A stretch of 64,000 bases of DNA from positions 3,253,481 through 3,317,480 of the forward strand of contig CP099844.1 in NCBI GenBank assembly GCA_030062745.1, written 5' to 3'. The translations under genes were made by a program, and so were the position numbers. The notes beneath the pieces are model-generated. The model saw only the letters and a program-made list of their open reading frames with translations. It did no database searches and was not told where the DNA came from. Below, piece after piece: positions 1 through 11,279 of the stretch. Positions within the stretch are counted from its first letter, which is position 1. Every line of letters begins with the position of its first letter. Source of the stretch: Capitulum mitella. Taxonomy: Eukaryota; Arthropoda; Thecostraca; Pollicipedomorpha; Pollicipedidae.

Positions 1-139
1 ACAAGGCGGGCACGGTGCCCACTACACTGTCGTGTTCTCCCGCCTTCTTTCTGCATAGTTAAAGCAGCATGATTAGACTGTGATCCTATCTCGCCATGCG
101 TCAGTCACCCACACCGGCCGTTCGTGCGTCTGCGTGGGT

Positions 140-615
140 ACCGCCTGTCCCGTCACCGACTTCGCTCGTCTTGTGTCATGTTCCACCTGTCTCAATACGG
201 TGCTCCATCTGTCCTTGCCACGACTAGTCTGGCCCGGCACTGTGTCCCGACTCTGACAGTACAATGTCTCGCCTATTCTCGTACGATGTACTGCTTATCC
301 TAATGCCGTGTCCCGCCTGTCCCGGTACCGTGTCCCGCTTGTCTCGGTGCTGCGTCCCGCCTGTCCAGATACCGCATCCCGGCTTTCCCCATGGTGTGTC
401 CGGCGCGTCCCGGTACCGTGTCCCGCTTGTCTCGGCACTGCTTCCCGCCTGTCGAGACATCATATCCCGGCTTTGCTGATGGTGTGTCCGGCGCGTCCCG
501 GCGCCGTGTTCGGCCGGTCCCGGCGCCGTGTCCCCTTGTCCCGGCGCGGCGTCCGGCCGGTCCCGGTACCGTGCCCGGCCTGTCCCGGTGCGGTACTCGG
601 CCCGCTCGGCACGTG
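140..615. repeat. 22-bp degenerate minisatellite
   Basis: About 20 head-to-tail units near TGTCCCGCCTGTCCCGGTAC plus two bases, in 22-bp register from about 179 (units start at 179, 201, 243, 265, 287, 309 and so on) and decaying at both edges. Open frames through it are by-products of the stop-poor repeat. Confidence 0.8.
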
Positions 616-1383
616 CCCGGTGACCTGCGGCGGGACCTCCGTCTCCGCTGCTCGGCCGGGCGGCGGCCACCGGCGGCGGCGGCGGCTAATGCGTGTCGGG
701 CCGTCAGCCGGACTGTCGGCGGTGAGGCACGGCGGCCGTCCTGCGGAGACGGACGGCCGCCCTCCGAGCGCCGGTAAACACGCCGGCGCCGGCGGGAGGC
801 GGCCGCCGCCGCTGTCAGGCTGCAGCCGCCGACTCTCGAGGTGGCGCCGCCGCTCCGGAGCGAGGCCTTTTAAACGGCGACCTTGGGGAATGCCAGGAGT
901 CGGGAGAGACAGCTGGTCACCGCCATGTGCTCATTAGATCTCGTCTCGATTTAAGGGGTATGTTGGTAGTTGGAAGACTACGCCCACAAAATCATAGCCT
1001 ACAGTTTTGTGTATTGACCACGCTTTTTTCCCGACCCGTTTACTGCGGTCTAGTTCGACTCAGCCTGGCGGCCGCCTGCGCTGGCGGTCCCGGCTACCCT
1101 ATAAGCGTGCGGCGTATTTCTCCGTCCTCGGCGGTCTGCAGCGGCAGACGCGTCAGGCTGCTGTCCGAGGCCGGCTGACGGCCGACGCCTCCGCGCCGCG
1201 CGAGCCGTGTCGGCCGGGCGGGCGCTACACGGCGCCGATACGGCATCTGGCGGCGTATTTCAGCGCAGTCGTTACTCGCCGGGGCGCCTGCCGGCTCTGT
1301 CACTTTAGAGCGGCGCCCTGCCGCGGCCGACGGCCGCATTCCTCCTGCCGCCGCGCCGCGCTCCGCCGCTCACCCCCTTCGCG

Positions 1384-1600
1384 GTGAGCGCTCCCACCGG
1401 GGCTGCTCACCGCGCGCACAGCGCCCGCTCGCAACGCCCACAGTGAGCGCACTCTCACCGGGGTTGCTCGCCGCCACAACGCCCGCTCACATCACCCACA
1501 GTGAGCGTTCTTACCGAGGCTGCTCACTGCGCTCGCAGAACCCGTCCAAGGTGCGCACTCTCACCGGGGCTGCTTACACGTTCGCATGTAAACAGCCTCA
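1384..1600. repeat. ~58-bp tandem repeat, about 3.7 copies
   Basis: Units begin GTGAGCG at 1384, 1443 and 1501, and GTGCGCAC at 1551. Each carries CTCACCGGGGCTGCT-type text followed by GCCCGCTC. Copies are diverged at scattered positions. Confidence 0.75.
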
Positions 1601-1910
1601 CAGTGTGCGTTTTTACAAGCGCCACTCAATACGCTCACTCCCCACGCTCGAACCAGGATGGAGTCTCAGGCTGGCCGCTGGCAGAGACACGCCTGTGGCT
1701 GTACAGCGTACATCTCTTCTTGTCCAGGGGAGAGCAACAGCAACAACAACCTAGACATTAGCCATGATTCCAGGACTAAATGATTTTTACTCAGACATCA
1801 TTCCTGGATCACCAGGACTAGAAATGTTCACCAGAATGAAGAATCAGACCATCCCAGAGCAGCGCCAGACCTCAGACGGACGGACCGGATCTTATTCTCC
1901 AGAACTATCT

Positions 1911-1990
1911 CCGTCAGGGTCTCCCGCGGCAGATCTGCCGCCGTCAGGGTCTGCCGCAGCAGAACTGCTGCCGTCAGGGTCAGCCGGTCT
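1911..1990. repeat. 30-bp tandem repeat, 2.7 copies
   Basis: CCGTCAGGGTC starts units at 1911, 1941 and 1971. The 30-bp period is a multiple of three, so a frame from 1764 to 2111 shows a Pro-Ser-Gly-Ser repeat. I do not regard that frame as a supported gene. Confidence 0.8.
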
Positions 1991-4091
1991 CCGTGGAGAG
2001 GACCGCCGCCCGCTCGAACGCGGTCCGGCCGGTCATGGGGTGGCCCACCTGGAATGCGGCGCTCTCGCTCTCTGCACGCGCCCGACGCGCCGGCCGGCCA
2101 CCAATTATTAATCACCGCCGGGTCGGCCACACACCTCGCGCGCCTCCCGAGCCGGACGGAGCGGACCGAGGCCCTGCCGAGACCCGGCCGAGGCAGCCAA
2201 CTCATGGAATCCCCAGCCGGCTGGTGCTCGCCTCTTAACCGGCTGGCAGAGTCCGTGGTGTAGGCTGGTGGAGTGGCAGGCCGTGGTGCAGTCTGGTGGA
2301 GTCCCTGGTGCGGAATATTTTCTGAGTATTTCTGAATGACACACAGCCTTCTGAAGTCCGACAAGATGAGCTGTTTTGTGATCGTGAAATTGTAAGAACA
2401 AAACGGCAAGCTAAACCGAAATGAAGCCGATTTCGTCTCCTGGCAATGTTTCGCAATGAGTTAAGATCCCTGAGAAACGATTATGGGCCCTCCCAAAGTG
2501 CATTAGTTTATCCCACAAATCTTTCCAGGAACAGATAAGTCACGTATTCCGTTCGTGCGGACTACATCGAAGGGCTTCTGTTCTCTTTGTGTCTTCCAGG
2601 GCGTTTTTCCATTATGATGCCCATTTGTCTCCCGTGCTCTCTCTCCCTCTCCACGTAAGGTCGAATGACAGGTCAGGCCGTGCCGCCAGCCGCCCCAGTT
2701 CCACTCCTCCCTCACAACCCGCGCCGACCGGCCGGACCACGTGACCGGCCGGCCGGCGCGGCGCCAGAGTCACGTGACGAGCGCGGGCGCCAGCTGGCGG
2801 CCCCTGGCCGGCGGGCGGGCGGGACCACCAGCGTCGACCGCCAGCCGCCTAATCGCGCTCTAATTTCTCTAATACTAACGCCCGGCCGGCATGCAAGGCT
2901 TTTTGCCGGTGCGGGCCCGGTGCGGCGGGTGGGGGACGGGGGTGGCGCGCGGCCCGGCCCCGGGGTCAGAGGTCAGGGGCTGCGCCAGCCGGGTCAGGCG
3001 CGTGAGCCTCTTCATTGGTCCGGGCCCGGTCGACAAAAAGCCTGATTGGCGGCTAGTGCCGTGTAAAAGTTCCTGCGCCGTGTCGGTAATGGTGGCGCTG
3101 ATTCGGTGGATTGTGCCGGCTTTTAAAATGATGATGGGGCGGTTTCAGGCGGTTTTTCCTCCAGAAGTTTAACAGGTGTAGCGGTTTGTTGAAACATAAT
3201 AGAATCGCATTTATATGTAGTTTCGTTTCGTCTCTGGTATTTGACGAGCTTGTTGGCAATGGCTGTTTTTGGGTAGGGGAAAAGCGTCATTTCCAACTCC
3301 ATGGCGCATGCAGTATGCAGCTAGTGATCAACAAGAATATCCCAGAATAGGCAATGGAGGTGTACGTAATACGTCAATGCTTCAGTGCTTCTTCCACGCG
3401 GTCACAATCTAACGCAGGCTGCAAACGTCAGTTTGGTGTCCAACAAGCATGCTTCTCCCCGAATTATTGCTGACACAACACTCATTTTGTCATTTCCTGT
3501 GTTGCTTTACGAAGGCCAATTCGGCGAGTAAATCGCATTCACAGGAGCTGGATCAGTGTCTGGAAAGGGAATCAGTTCCACCTTGTGGTTGCATCATTTA
3601 AATAGCCACATAACTGTCATTTCATTGACATTATCCTTTCCCACGCATATGGGCGAAACGATGACGTGATGAGTAAAATCTGGAAGTGAGATCAGAATAC
3701 CGAGCGACGTTGTAATCGAGTCTCACGACGTGACCTGATGCCACGTCATATTTGCAGTAAGACGGACTGTTATTTGAGTGCAGTTTGCCCGGCTGTGACG
3801 ATCACGTCTGCAACGTTTGTGAGTGTCGTGTCCCAGCGTTTCCAGGTGTGAAGTTGGTGCGTGCATTTCTCACGGGGTAGGCCGCCAACGCACTCAGTGG
3901 TCTACGCCAAGAGGAACCTTAAGGCCTGCCTCGTGGGCCATTTTCTGACCGGAAGGAATTCACAGGTCTGCCGCGTAACCCGACTTCTGACCCAGAGGAG
4001 CCCAGAGGCCCCTTCCTTGATCCAACTGCTGACCAAGAGGAGTTCTCGGGCTTTACGCCGTGACCGAACTGACCCTCCATGCGGCCGGCAG

Positions 4092-4260
4092 GCGCCGAGA
4101 CCAGCGGCAGCGATGAGGAGAGTGAGCCGGGCATCAGGCTGAGTCGCAAACAGCGCCGCTCGCGCACCACGTTCTCGGCCGAACAGCTCGAGGAGCTCGA
4201 GAAGGCGTTCGACGTCACCCAGTACCCGGACGTGTACACGCGCGAGAAGCTGGCGCTCAA
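4092..4260 (+). CDS. Pax3/7: Gene A exon: acidic lead-in and homeodomain residues 1-37
   Basis: The acceptor is GGCAG at 4087-4091. The exon begins with GC, completing a split Gly codon, the same phase and place as the homeodomain exon of gene B at 50517. It encodes [12 protein letters not shown], then homeodomain residues 1-36 and two bases of codon 37. The donor at 4261 is GTGAGT, preceded by AA; reading on gives an immediate in-frame TGA, so the exon must end here. Position 36 is Leu where the family usually has Gln. Confidence 0.88.
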
Positions 4261-7200
4261 GTGAGTCGCTTACGCCGGGCAAGTCCCAGAGACCGAAGTA
4301 AAATAAGAACGCAAAGGCAGAAACCGCAAAACACATGGGTCGCAACAGTTGGAGACCTGTCTGAAGGGGGAAGGATCGGATTGTCGTGTTAGCTCCGTAG
4401 TTCTTTCAACGCGTTACGAGACATGTCACATGTAATATCGAGCTATTTTTGTGACGTTCAAGCCTCCATGCCTATTAACCTGTATCTGCGTTTCGCTCAC
4501 GACGGATCTGTTGTGCCGCAGCAAAGAACCCATGTTTTCGTTGACACTATTTATGATTACCCATGAAATGCCAGCGGTATTAAGGATGCAGAAGAGGTGC
4601 GTTGTACCCCATTTCACCTGTTTGTGAATTCACCAGAAATCAGCTGAGCGACAGCTCCAGAGACCTACCCCCAGCGCGAAAGCCTCCTCCCGAAGTCCCG
4701 GACCCGCCGTCGGCCGTGCTTGGCCGACCGGCGCGGCCGGCGAGTCCCGGCCGCCGCGCTCCCTGTAGAGACCTGACGTGGCGCCGCCGCCGCCGGCAGG
4801 ACGACGCTGACCGAGGCCCGCGTCCAGGTGTGGTTCAGCAACCGGCGCGCCCGGCTCCGCAAACAGCTGAACGCCCAGCACCACGTGTCGTCAGGCCCGG
4901 CGGCGCCGGCGCCGGCCAGCACGGCGTCCTACGCCGGCTACGGCCCCGGCGCCGGCACGCCGGCCGCTCAGTACGGTCAGTAGTCTGCCGGAGCGGCCCA
5001 GAGCGCCGCTCTGAGCCACCCGACTACGCCGCTAGTGAAAGCGGCTATTTTTCCGATAAAAATTGGGAACGAGCGCATCCGTGAATGGGACCGTAGTGTA
5101 AAACGGGATTCACCTGTGTCCTGTTTTAACCGTTTAGAGTCCGATGTAATCAACCGACGAAGCCGATGTAATGAACATACAGCTCTGGCGCTGAATGATG
5201 TAGCTATGACATGGAAGTTCATGTTATAGAGTAGACTTCATACTCCTTTTAAGTCTCAATGAGTCGCGGAAATTTCCATTTCTGTGTGCACCTATTTAGC
5301 GCGAACGGTCGCGAGACATTGCTAAGCACTCACAAAGCCAAGATACATGCACGGATGCGAGAAGGACACTAGCCCGGCAAATGGACTCGAGTCATTGTAC
5401 CTCGAGGTTTTAGTGTGACACGAGGCAGATTGGTTTCAAACCATACGTGGCCAGGTAATCACTAACGGCCGGCTGGAAGGCACGCACGTCTCCATGTAAT
5501 TAGTTCAATTTCCGGATGCACAACACGCGGCGGCGGCCTTTTCCAATTCTCGGTGCAACTCATAAACCGACGACCGCATTTGCCGTAAATAAGGGCGGAC
5601 GTCGCCGCGGAGCAGTTAAAGCCCGGCTGAAACGCCGCCGCCCCATAAACCGCTGACGATTTGCCCCTCCATTCTGGCCGCCCCACCCGCGGTGACAAGG
5701 AGTGCCACAGGCGCACTTGACACCCGACCGGCGCCGCTGTCGAGAAACGCAGCGTCCCGCCCACTGGCGGCCACCCCCGACGGCGGGAACCCTACAAAAC
5801 TGCGCCACGACTGCGTGTCGGGAGTTGGGAGGAGACTCGCGTCTTTATCAGCGTGCCTCAGCCGCGGTTTGGGACTCGTCGTCTTTCCGGCGCCGCACCA
5901 GTCTTTGATTCCGAAGCAGTAACAGAGAAGTGCGTTTAGAGCGGGAAAGGGGAAGCCATCTTTGAGATGTAACTGTCAGCGCGATGTCACATAACTTGTG
6001 CGACCACTTTTCGAACCAAAGGAAACGCAGAGGTCACCTCAGAGAGTCATCCATCCTGTTCCCGCCATTCCCGCGCCAAAGGACACGGGCAAGGGAAGGG
6101 ACCACGGAAAAACTATGAAGATGGGAAGCAAGATCCCGTCGCAGGAAGACATTCCAGTGCCCCAGTCTCCTTGAGATACTGGAAAGGAAGTGCGCCTTAC
6201 TCGCAGGGATGTAGGACAAAGTATCCCTATACCATTACCTCACAGGGACCATCTTCTCACGGAGCATATGATGTCCTGCCCGAGGCAACTCATACAGCAC
6301 ATCAAAGAATGGAAAAAGGCTTGGTATTGGCGGTGACAGGCGAATGGATGCGTGCTAAAACCGTATCCGTTGCTGAATGCTACCGCTGATCCGAGTAGTT
6401 TCGCGCATTTCTATTGGCTTGAAAGTTTCTGAGCCTAAAACGGTTCCATGTAGCATTTAAAAACCTGGTAACGTTTGAGCTGCCTGTCTGTCCTGATATC
6501 GGAACTCTCGACGACCTTGAGCAATTTTGTTTAACGATTTGCGGACTTGATTGCTTGTTTATGTGGCCTCGTAGTCCATACTAATGATAGCTTTTCGCAT
6601 GAACCTTGACTGGGCCACCCAAGCTGACCGCAGTTTTACGTGCCGCTAGTCCACTCCACGCCGTCCAGTAGGCTGTCAGGGGCAGCGAAACCTTCCTGTC
6701 CTGCTCCAAAATTTGGTCAGTCTGCCCTGTGAGCTTGGCACCCGCTAAAAAAAAAGCGAACGTCGCTGCTCTTGATGTATGGGAGAATCTGAAGTGCAGA
6801 GGCGAAACGTGGAGCACATGACCATAAAAGAATCGTCGATCAGGCTGCTGCAATACTAACGCGCATTGTCTGCGTCCGTTCCAGGCCAAGCCTGGGCCCA
6901 GGCCAGCCCGCTCGGCTACCCCGAATACCTACAGAGCTCCTCCGCCCAGGTGTCGTCACCGGTCAACCAGTACGCCGGAATGACGTCATTTCCGGGCGCC
7001 GTGCACCCGGGCTCCGTGGCCGGCTGGTCGGGATTCTCGTCCGAGGCCAGGTACGGCTGCAGCCGGATGGCACCGGAGCACAAGGCAGGGAGGGTGAGAG
7101 ACAGAGAGAGAGAGAGAGAGGGAGAGAGAGGGGGAGAGAGAGAGAAAGGGATGAGGAGTTTTCGTTGTTGCTTTTATAATTTTGTTGCATTCTCCAATGA

Positions 7201-7537
7201 TTCGTCCAATTCCGTTTTGATTTTCTCATGTGTTTGGAACGTACTTTTGTCACTTTAGCATAATAGCTCTATGTTCAAGGAAATTGGTTGCTTTGTCATC
7301 CCCATTAACAATGTGGTACCAACACCTGGATTTCCACACCTGCTGCTTTAAAAGTTGTCGGCACCATGCAAGTAGGTGACGATAACGATAACTCATCCTA
7401 AAGCGTTTTGTCTAATTTTCTCTTCTGTTTGCAGCTTTTTCAACGGCTCCTCGATGACGATGGGTCACCCGGGCAGTTACGGCATGCAGGCCCACTTTCC
7501 GGACGGCAAGCCGGCCGGCTTCCACCCGTACTCGTGA
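4092..7537 (+). CDS. Pax3/7: Pax3/7 gene A (gooseberry-type), 3' half: homeodomain and C-terminus; join(4092-4260,4800-4975,6885-7050,7435-7537)
   Basis: Paired-class homeodomain transcription factor, partial at the 5' end. Four exons give 204 residues. Residues 1-20 are an acidic lead-in (SDEESEPG) and a basic KQRRSR start; residues 21-80 are the homeodomain with VWFSNRRAR, that is W48, F49, S50, N51 and R53. Serine at 50 is diagnostic of Pax-type homeodomains. The tail is rich in Ala, Gly, Ser, Pro, Tyr and Gln, as in Pax3/7 transactivation regions, and ends HPYS before TGA. Exon ends are phase-consistent and all introns are GT-AG. The paired box and octapeptide are expected upstream of the window, so whether this gene keeps them cannot be judged here. 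RLRKQLN after the homeodomain recalls gooseberry-neuro, but orthology cannot be settled by eye. Known family role: segmentation and neural patterning. Confidence 0.88.
4261..4799 (+). other. Gene A intron inside the homeodomain (539 bp)
   Basis: GT-AG intron splitting codon 37 of the homeodomain. I see nothing else in it. The last ~180 bp are GC-rich. Confidence 0.8.
4800..4975 (+). CDS. Pax3/7: Gene A exon: homeodomain residues 37-60 and start of tail
   Basis: The acceptor CCGGCAG ends at 4799. One base completes Lys37, then [18 protein letters not shown]: recognition helix with Ser50 and Asn51. No intron interrupts the Gln46/Val47 junction, unlike gene B. The tail after RLRKQLNAQ is Ala/Pro/Gly/Tyr-rich. 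The donor GTCAGT at 4976 matches the post-homeodomain donor of gene B at 51181, in the same phase. Reading past it hits TAG at 4981. Confidence 0.87.
4976..6884 (+). other. Gene A intron after the homeodomain (1909 bp)
   Basis: GT-AG, phase 1. A GC-rich patch at about 5460-5900 stands out. No exon, RNA gene or repeat family is recognised. Confidence 0.75.
6885..7050 (+). CDS. Pax3/7: Gene A exon: C-terminal tail, middle part
   Basis: The acceptor TTCCAG ends at 6884; two bases complete a Gly codon, matching the phase-1 donor at 4975. It encodes a tail rich in Ser, Gln, Tyr, Gly and Pro ([16 protein letters not shown], then [12 protein letters not shown] and WSGFSSEA). The [10 protein letters not shown] part resembles SAWGRPSGY at the same place in gene B, supporting both models. 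The donor is GTACGG at 7051. The next bases run into a GA repeat. Confidence 0.8.
7095..7148. repeat. (GA)n microsatellite
   Basis: Imperfect GA/GGA run in the last intron of gene A (7051-7434), about 45 bp after its donor. Confidence 0.9.
7435..7537 (+). CDS. Pax3/7: Gene A last coding exon and stop
   Basis: A pyrimidine-rich acceptor (TTCTCTTCTGTTTGCAG) ends at 7434. One base completes a Ser codon, matching the phase-2 donor at 7050. It encodes [18 protein letters not shown] and on to FHPYS, then TGA at 7535-7537. The phase match and strong acceptor support it. Conservation of this tail cannot be checked here. Confidence 0.78.
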
Positions 7538-9066
7538 ACGTGCCGGTCCCCGTCGGTACCGCCGTAAGCGGCACTGGCGAGACAGTGCCGCCCGGACTGG
7601 AGCCGGGGGAGTGGCGTCGGAGTGGTCCGGCGCAGCGGTGGACCGCGCCGCCCGCGGCGCTGCGGCGCTGATCGACCCGGCAGCCGTCGTCGGAGGACGC
7701 TGAATGAGCCGCTCTACGTGGGCGATCACGTCGGCGGAGCCGCTGCCGTCGGTGGCGGCGCCGGGTCCGCCTCTGGTTTTGGACTCGCAGGCTCAGAAAA
7801 CCCGACCTAGCCACACGGAGAAATCGGTGCCAACATCTTGGTCTGGTGACCCTTGGGATGTCTGTTTGGTTTGTGTAATGCATTTATGATGTTTTGTGTA
7901 TTTAAATTATGACCAATTCCTTCTGAGGCTCATTCAGGTTTGCAGCTGAAAATGTGTTTGAGATGTTTAATTTTATCTTCTGTTTGTTTACAAATGTAAC
8001 ATTGGGCTCTTGGCGTCAGTAGTTACTTTCGTTGGGATCGATATTTACGGCATGCTAGTAGAATCTTGCCGGTCTTCATATCGAACCACTTAATATTGTG
8101 CCATGTTAAACAAAAGATAATCCTTTTGTCTTTTAAATCGTGAGCTGTCTTAGTTGTTAAAGCTGTATGAATTTCTCGCAACCGTAGACAATATTTCTGT
8201 GCTCGTTTGACAACACTTTTCCCCGAAAAGTTGCGCAGATCGCGGAAGTAGCAAGAGCGCGCCGTGTTTAGTTTCAAACTTCGGCTTCCTATCATGTATC
8301 CGTGAAGGTAACGGCGTAACACGAGTTTAACCGACGGAAAAAGCCCTCAAACCAACGGGTTCAGGGGTCCAATTATTCCAGTCTCTTAAGAGAAGCGTTT
8401 CGTTTGTTGTATCCTGACTGATATCAAGAGGCAGAAATCAAGAAGCAGAGCAAACACTTTTCAACAAAGCAACATTTCTATTTATTCTACTTTTTTCGGA
8501 AATTGATCCACCTTTCCAATATAGAAATTTATGTTCGTCGGGCTTACGTTTCATTGAATTTTTCGGTTATAATTAATTGCATGATTGCCATGACAATAAC
8601 GAATATGATCATACTTCCGAAACTGCACTACTAAATAATTTATGCCGTATTTCGTGTAATTTTGTGATTGGCGTTGAGAGACATAAAAATGTGACAACCG
8701 TGTTTGCACTATATGACCTGCTTTTGTTTTGTGGACTTCCATGAACTTACAGGTCTGTCATCTCCATTAAAGAGCCATCACTGTGGTGGCTTATATGCGT
8801 GTGCCATTTTCGTATGAATAACACTGAGAGTGAATCGCTGTTTTTGTGTCACAAAAACTGGAATATGGACAGCGCACAATGCCCTCAAACCTCCGTGGGC
8901 ATATGATGTGCAAAGACATGAACATTTGGTGGCTATCTGGAGCCACGAAATGAAACCAGCGATATAGCAAGCGATATAAGACTCATGAAATCCGAATAGT
9001 TTTTGGCGGACTCCACATTGGTGCTAACTAAAAATTTTAGGCAGGTAGTGACAAGCAGTTGGCACA
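7538..9066 (+). other. Presumed 3' UTR of gene A and flank
   Basis: GC-rich to about 7780, then AT-rich. No AATAAA is visible close to the stop. The best candidate polyadenylation signal is ATTAAA at 8766-8771, followed by a GT-rich stretch (GTGGTGG, GCGTGTG). That would make a ~1.2 kb 3' UTR, so the end is uncertain. No other gene is seen. Confidence 0.4.
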
Positions 9067-10276
9067 TTAACCCTACTCCCGGAGGGCTAGACGGTATGGT
9101 CGATTCCCGGCAGGGGGGATTCGGCCCCCCCCGAGATCTCGAGAACTACTCGTCCGATTTCGTCGCAACAAACGTCAATCGATTTGCCGTGACGTGAACT
9201 ACATTTTTATAAAAAGAAATTTTCAAAATTTCAAAATTTGTGAATACAGGGGGGCAAAAATGTCAAAATGGGGGGTACTTTTGGACCTCTTATAACTCCT
9301 TCGTTTATGGACCGATTTCAATGAAACTGGCATGAATCGAGAGATTATGGATAGGGCTTTTACTATGGGTCCACAAATCTGAAATTTTGGGAAAATTCAT
9401 GGGCGTTCACAGGGTTTCAAAAATAGGAGGATTAATTTTCCAAGAACTGAATGAACAAAAAAGGCAAAAACACTTTTTGGCTTCTGCTAGTCATGCTATG
9501 CCAAAGAAGTACAAATCGTATTGCAATGTTGGTATAATGTTAGCATAGGCGGTGCCAGGGACATGAAAAAGGGGGAACTGTCATGGTCACACGTTCTTCA
9601 GATCAACTTGTGACCTTTGACCTTAAATGACCTCCAGTGACCTTGGGGTGACCTAGAATGATCTCGTGTGCATTTGATACTATCTGTAAACGTTTTCAAT
9701 CATCTGAATTCACTCTATTTCAAAAATTTCATTTTATGGCTATTGCGATATAAGGTACGCGCACTGACATTTTAGGTCATAGCTCCGTGACCCGGCCTGA
9801 TATCAAGCTAAAACTTGGTACACAAGTAGAGGGTACCTTTCTACGTCATATATATTCCAGGTTTGGCATTTGAAAAAACGTCGCCGAAATTATTGTAAAA
9901 AAACAAATTTTGACTTTTGACCTTGACCTGACCTTGTAAAGTGACCTCAGATAAACAAAATTTTCTGTGCACATTGCTTAACTATTTAACTATACATCCA
10001 TATGAAGTTTCAAGTTCTAGCTTTAAAACTCTGTTTTTGGCAGACATTTTTCTTTTACCCTCAACATGGCCAAAAATGACCTGAGGTTCCTCCCAAAAAC
10101 GTTGCCTGGCTCCGCTCCTGAGCATAGTAGAATTGTGAAATTTTGTGTCAGCGCGTAGAAGGAATAGCTAGGAAAAGCCACCAAGTTTCGTGAAGCTGCG
10201 TCAAAAAGCCTGGAATTGGCAAGCAAAAAATCCGAGGGGGGGCGGATTCCACCCCCCCTGCCGGGAATAGGGTTAA
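9067..10276. mobile_element. TTAA-flanked piggyBac-like MITE, copy 1
   Basis: Begins TTAACCCTACTCCCGG and ends CCGGGAATAGGGTTAA: ~16-bp inverted termini starting CCCT, flanked by TTAA, the target site used by piggyBac transposases. A subterminal CCGGCAGGGGGG / CCCCCCCTGCCGG pair extends the symmetry. It is about 1.2 kb with no coding frame of note, so non-autonomous. A close copy in the same direction lies at 35390-36605 and an older inverted copy at 25388-26589. It carries clustered TGACCT half-sites at 9611-9654 and 9918-9947. Confidence 0.8.
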
Positions 10277-10439
10277 TGACATCTTCAGGCGATTGACGGG
10301 TATCTGCGAATCAGAGTGGAGATCAAAATCAACTGAGGCAGCAGATGACAGCAAGACCGCAGAAGCTGATCTTCCTCAGCTGCGTCGTCACTCAATGTTC
10401 ACAGGAGCTGATACAGTGCAATATCTTGCAGCCGCCCAG
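10277..10439. other. Short noncoding spacer
   Basis: Between the MITE and a minisatellite. Nothing recognised. Confidence 0.5.
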
Positions 10440-10865
10440 GGGTTGGTCGTCACGCGCTTACGTCACTTCTGCTTGTGACGATTGTCATACACCAACGTCA
10501 CCTAAACATGGGTCGGATGTTACAAACCAACATCACCTCCGTCTGAGTCGGTTCTCGTACACTAAAGCCTCCTCAACTTGGGTCAGTTGTCTCACACTGT
10601 CATCCCAACTTGGGTCTGTTGTCGTGAACGGACGTGATTTCAGCATGGGTCGGTCGCCACGCGCTAGCATCACCTTAACTTGGGCCGATTGTCACTCACT
10701 AACGTCATCTCAGTACGGGTCGGTTGTTGCACACCGTCACCTCAACTTGGCTCGGTTGCTGCGCAGGAGGTCATCTCAGTTGGGCTCGACCGCAGTTCAC
10801 ACTGCCGCCGTCTTGGCCTGGCTCAGTCGTCACGCACCAGTATCTCAGCTTGCAGCAGTCGGTGC
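10440..10865. repeat. Degenerate ~37-bp minisatellite
   Basis: About ten diverged units around CAACTTGGGTCGGTTGTCAC with ACGTCATCT between them. Open frames of up to 191 codons cross it and look repeat-driven. Confidence 0.65.
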
Positions 10866-11194
10866 AGGAAATGCATGCAAGTTATCTTATGTCCACCAGA
10901 TGTCGCCTTTCGGTTGTTGACCCTAGAGGCGGGCTGGATTGTGATGAAACTCGATGGCGCAAATAAAAACTGTGCGATTGTTATACGTCCAGGCAGGCAG
11001 CCAGGATTTTGCCCGGGGAGGAGGGGGTGGGGGCAAATGTCAAATTTTGTCATATGGCCCTGGCGTATGACAAAATTTAGAGGAAAATGCAGCAGTTTTA
11101 CGTAATTTAGTTCATATTTAATGCACAGGAAAACAAATTATGTTTGCTTTTGCAATATATATATGATCACTGTTCCGTATTCCTGCAAAATCGT

Positions 11195-11279
11195 TATACG
11201 TCTAGTGCAGACCGTTTGGCTCAGAGGGGGGAGGCATGGCTCTCATGCCTCCCCCCTTGGCTACGTCCCTACATACGTC
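11195..11279. mobile_element. Small hairpin MITE with 8-bp target-site-like flanks
   Basis: A perfect 13-bp stem (GGGGGGAGGCATG at 11226-11238, complement at 11244-11256, 5-nt loop) lies inside a unit ending TTGGCTACGTCCCTA. Flanks TATACGTC (11195-11202) and CATACGTC (11272-11279) match at 7 of 8 positions, as for hAT elements. The end resembles the element at 49737-49948. An alternative left end is CAGGCAGGCAGCCAGG at 10990, also preceded by TATACGTC. Confidence 0.5.

Larger units (their letters stand above)
1..4091. other. Noncoding sequence before the first visible exon of gene A
   Basis: No exon of a recognisable protein is visible. Because the exon at 4092 begins inside a split glycine codon, at least the 3' part of this stretch must be an intron of the upstream Pax3/7 gene. 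I looked for paired-box motifs ([24 protein letters not shown]) and an octapeptide here and found none, so those exons should lie before position 1. The stretch is GC-rich up to about 3.1 kb, with three tandem arrays listed separately, then becomes mixed-composition sequence from 3.2 to 3.9 kb in which I see nothing specific. Just before the exon (3943-4075) is a weak ~43-bp degenerate repeat around CTGACC(C/A)AGAGGAG. Confidence 0.6.

Noticed and set aside
1764-2111. 115-codon frame with a Pro-Ser-Gly-Ser repeat
   Set aside because: The repeat follows the 30-bp tandem DNA repeat and nothing else in the frame is recognisable.
10345-10920. 191-codon frame
   Set aside because: Follows the degenerate 37-bp minisatellite.
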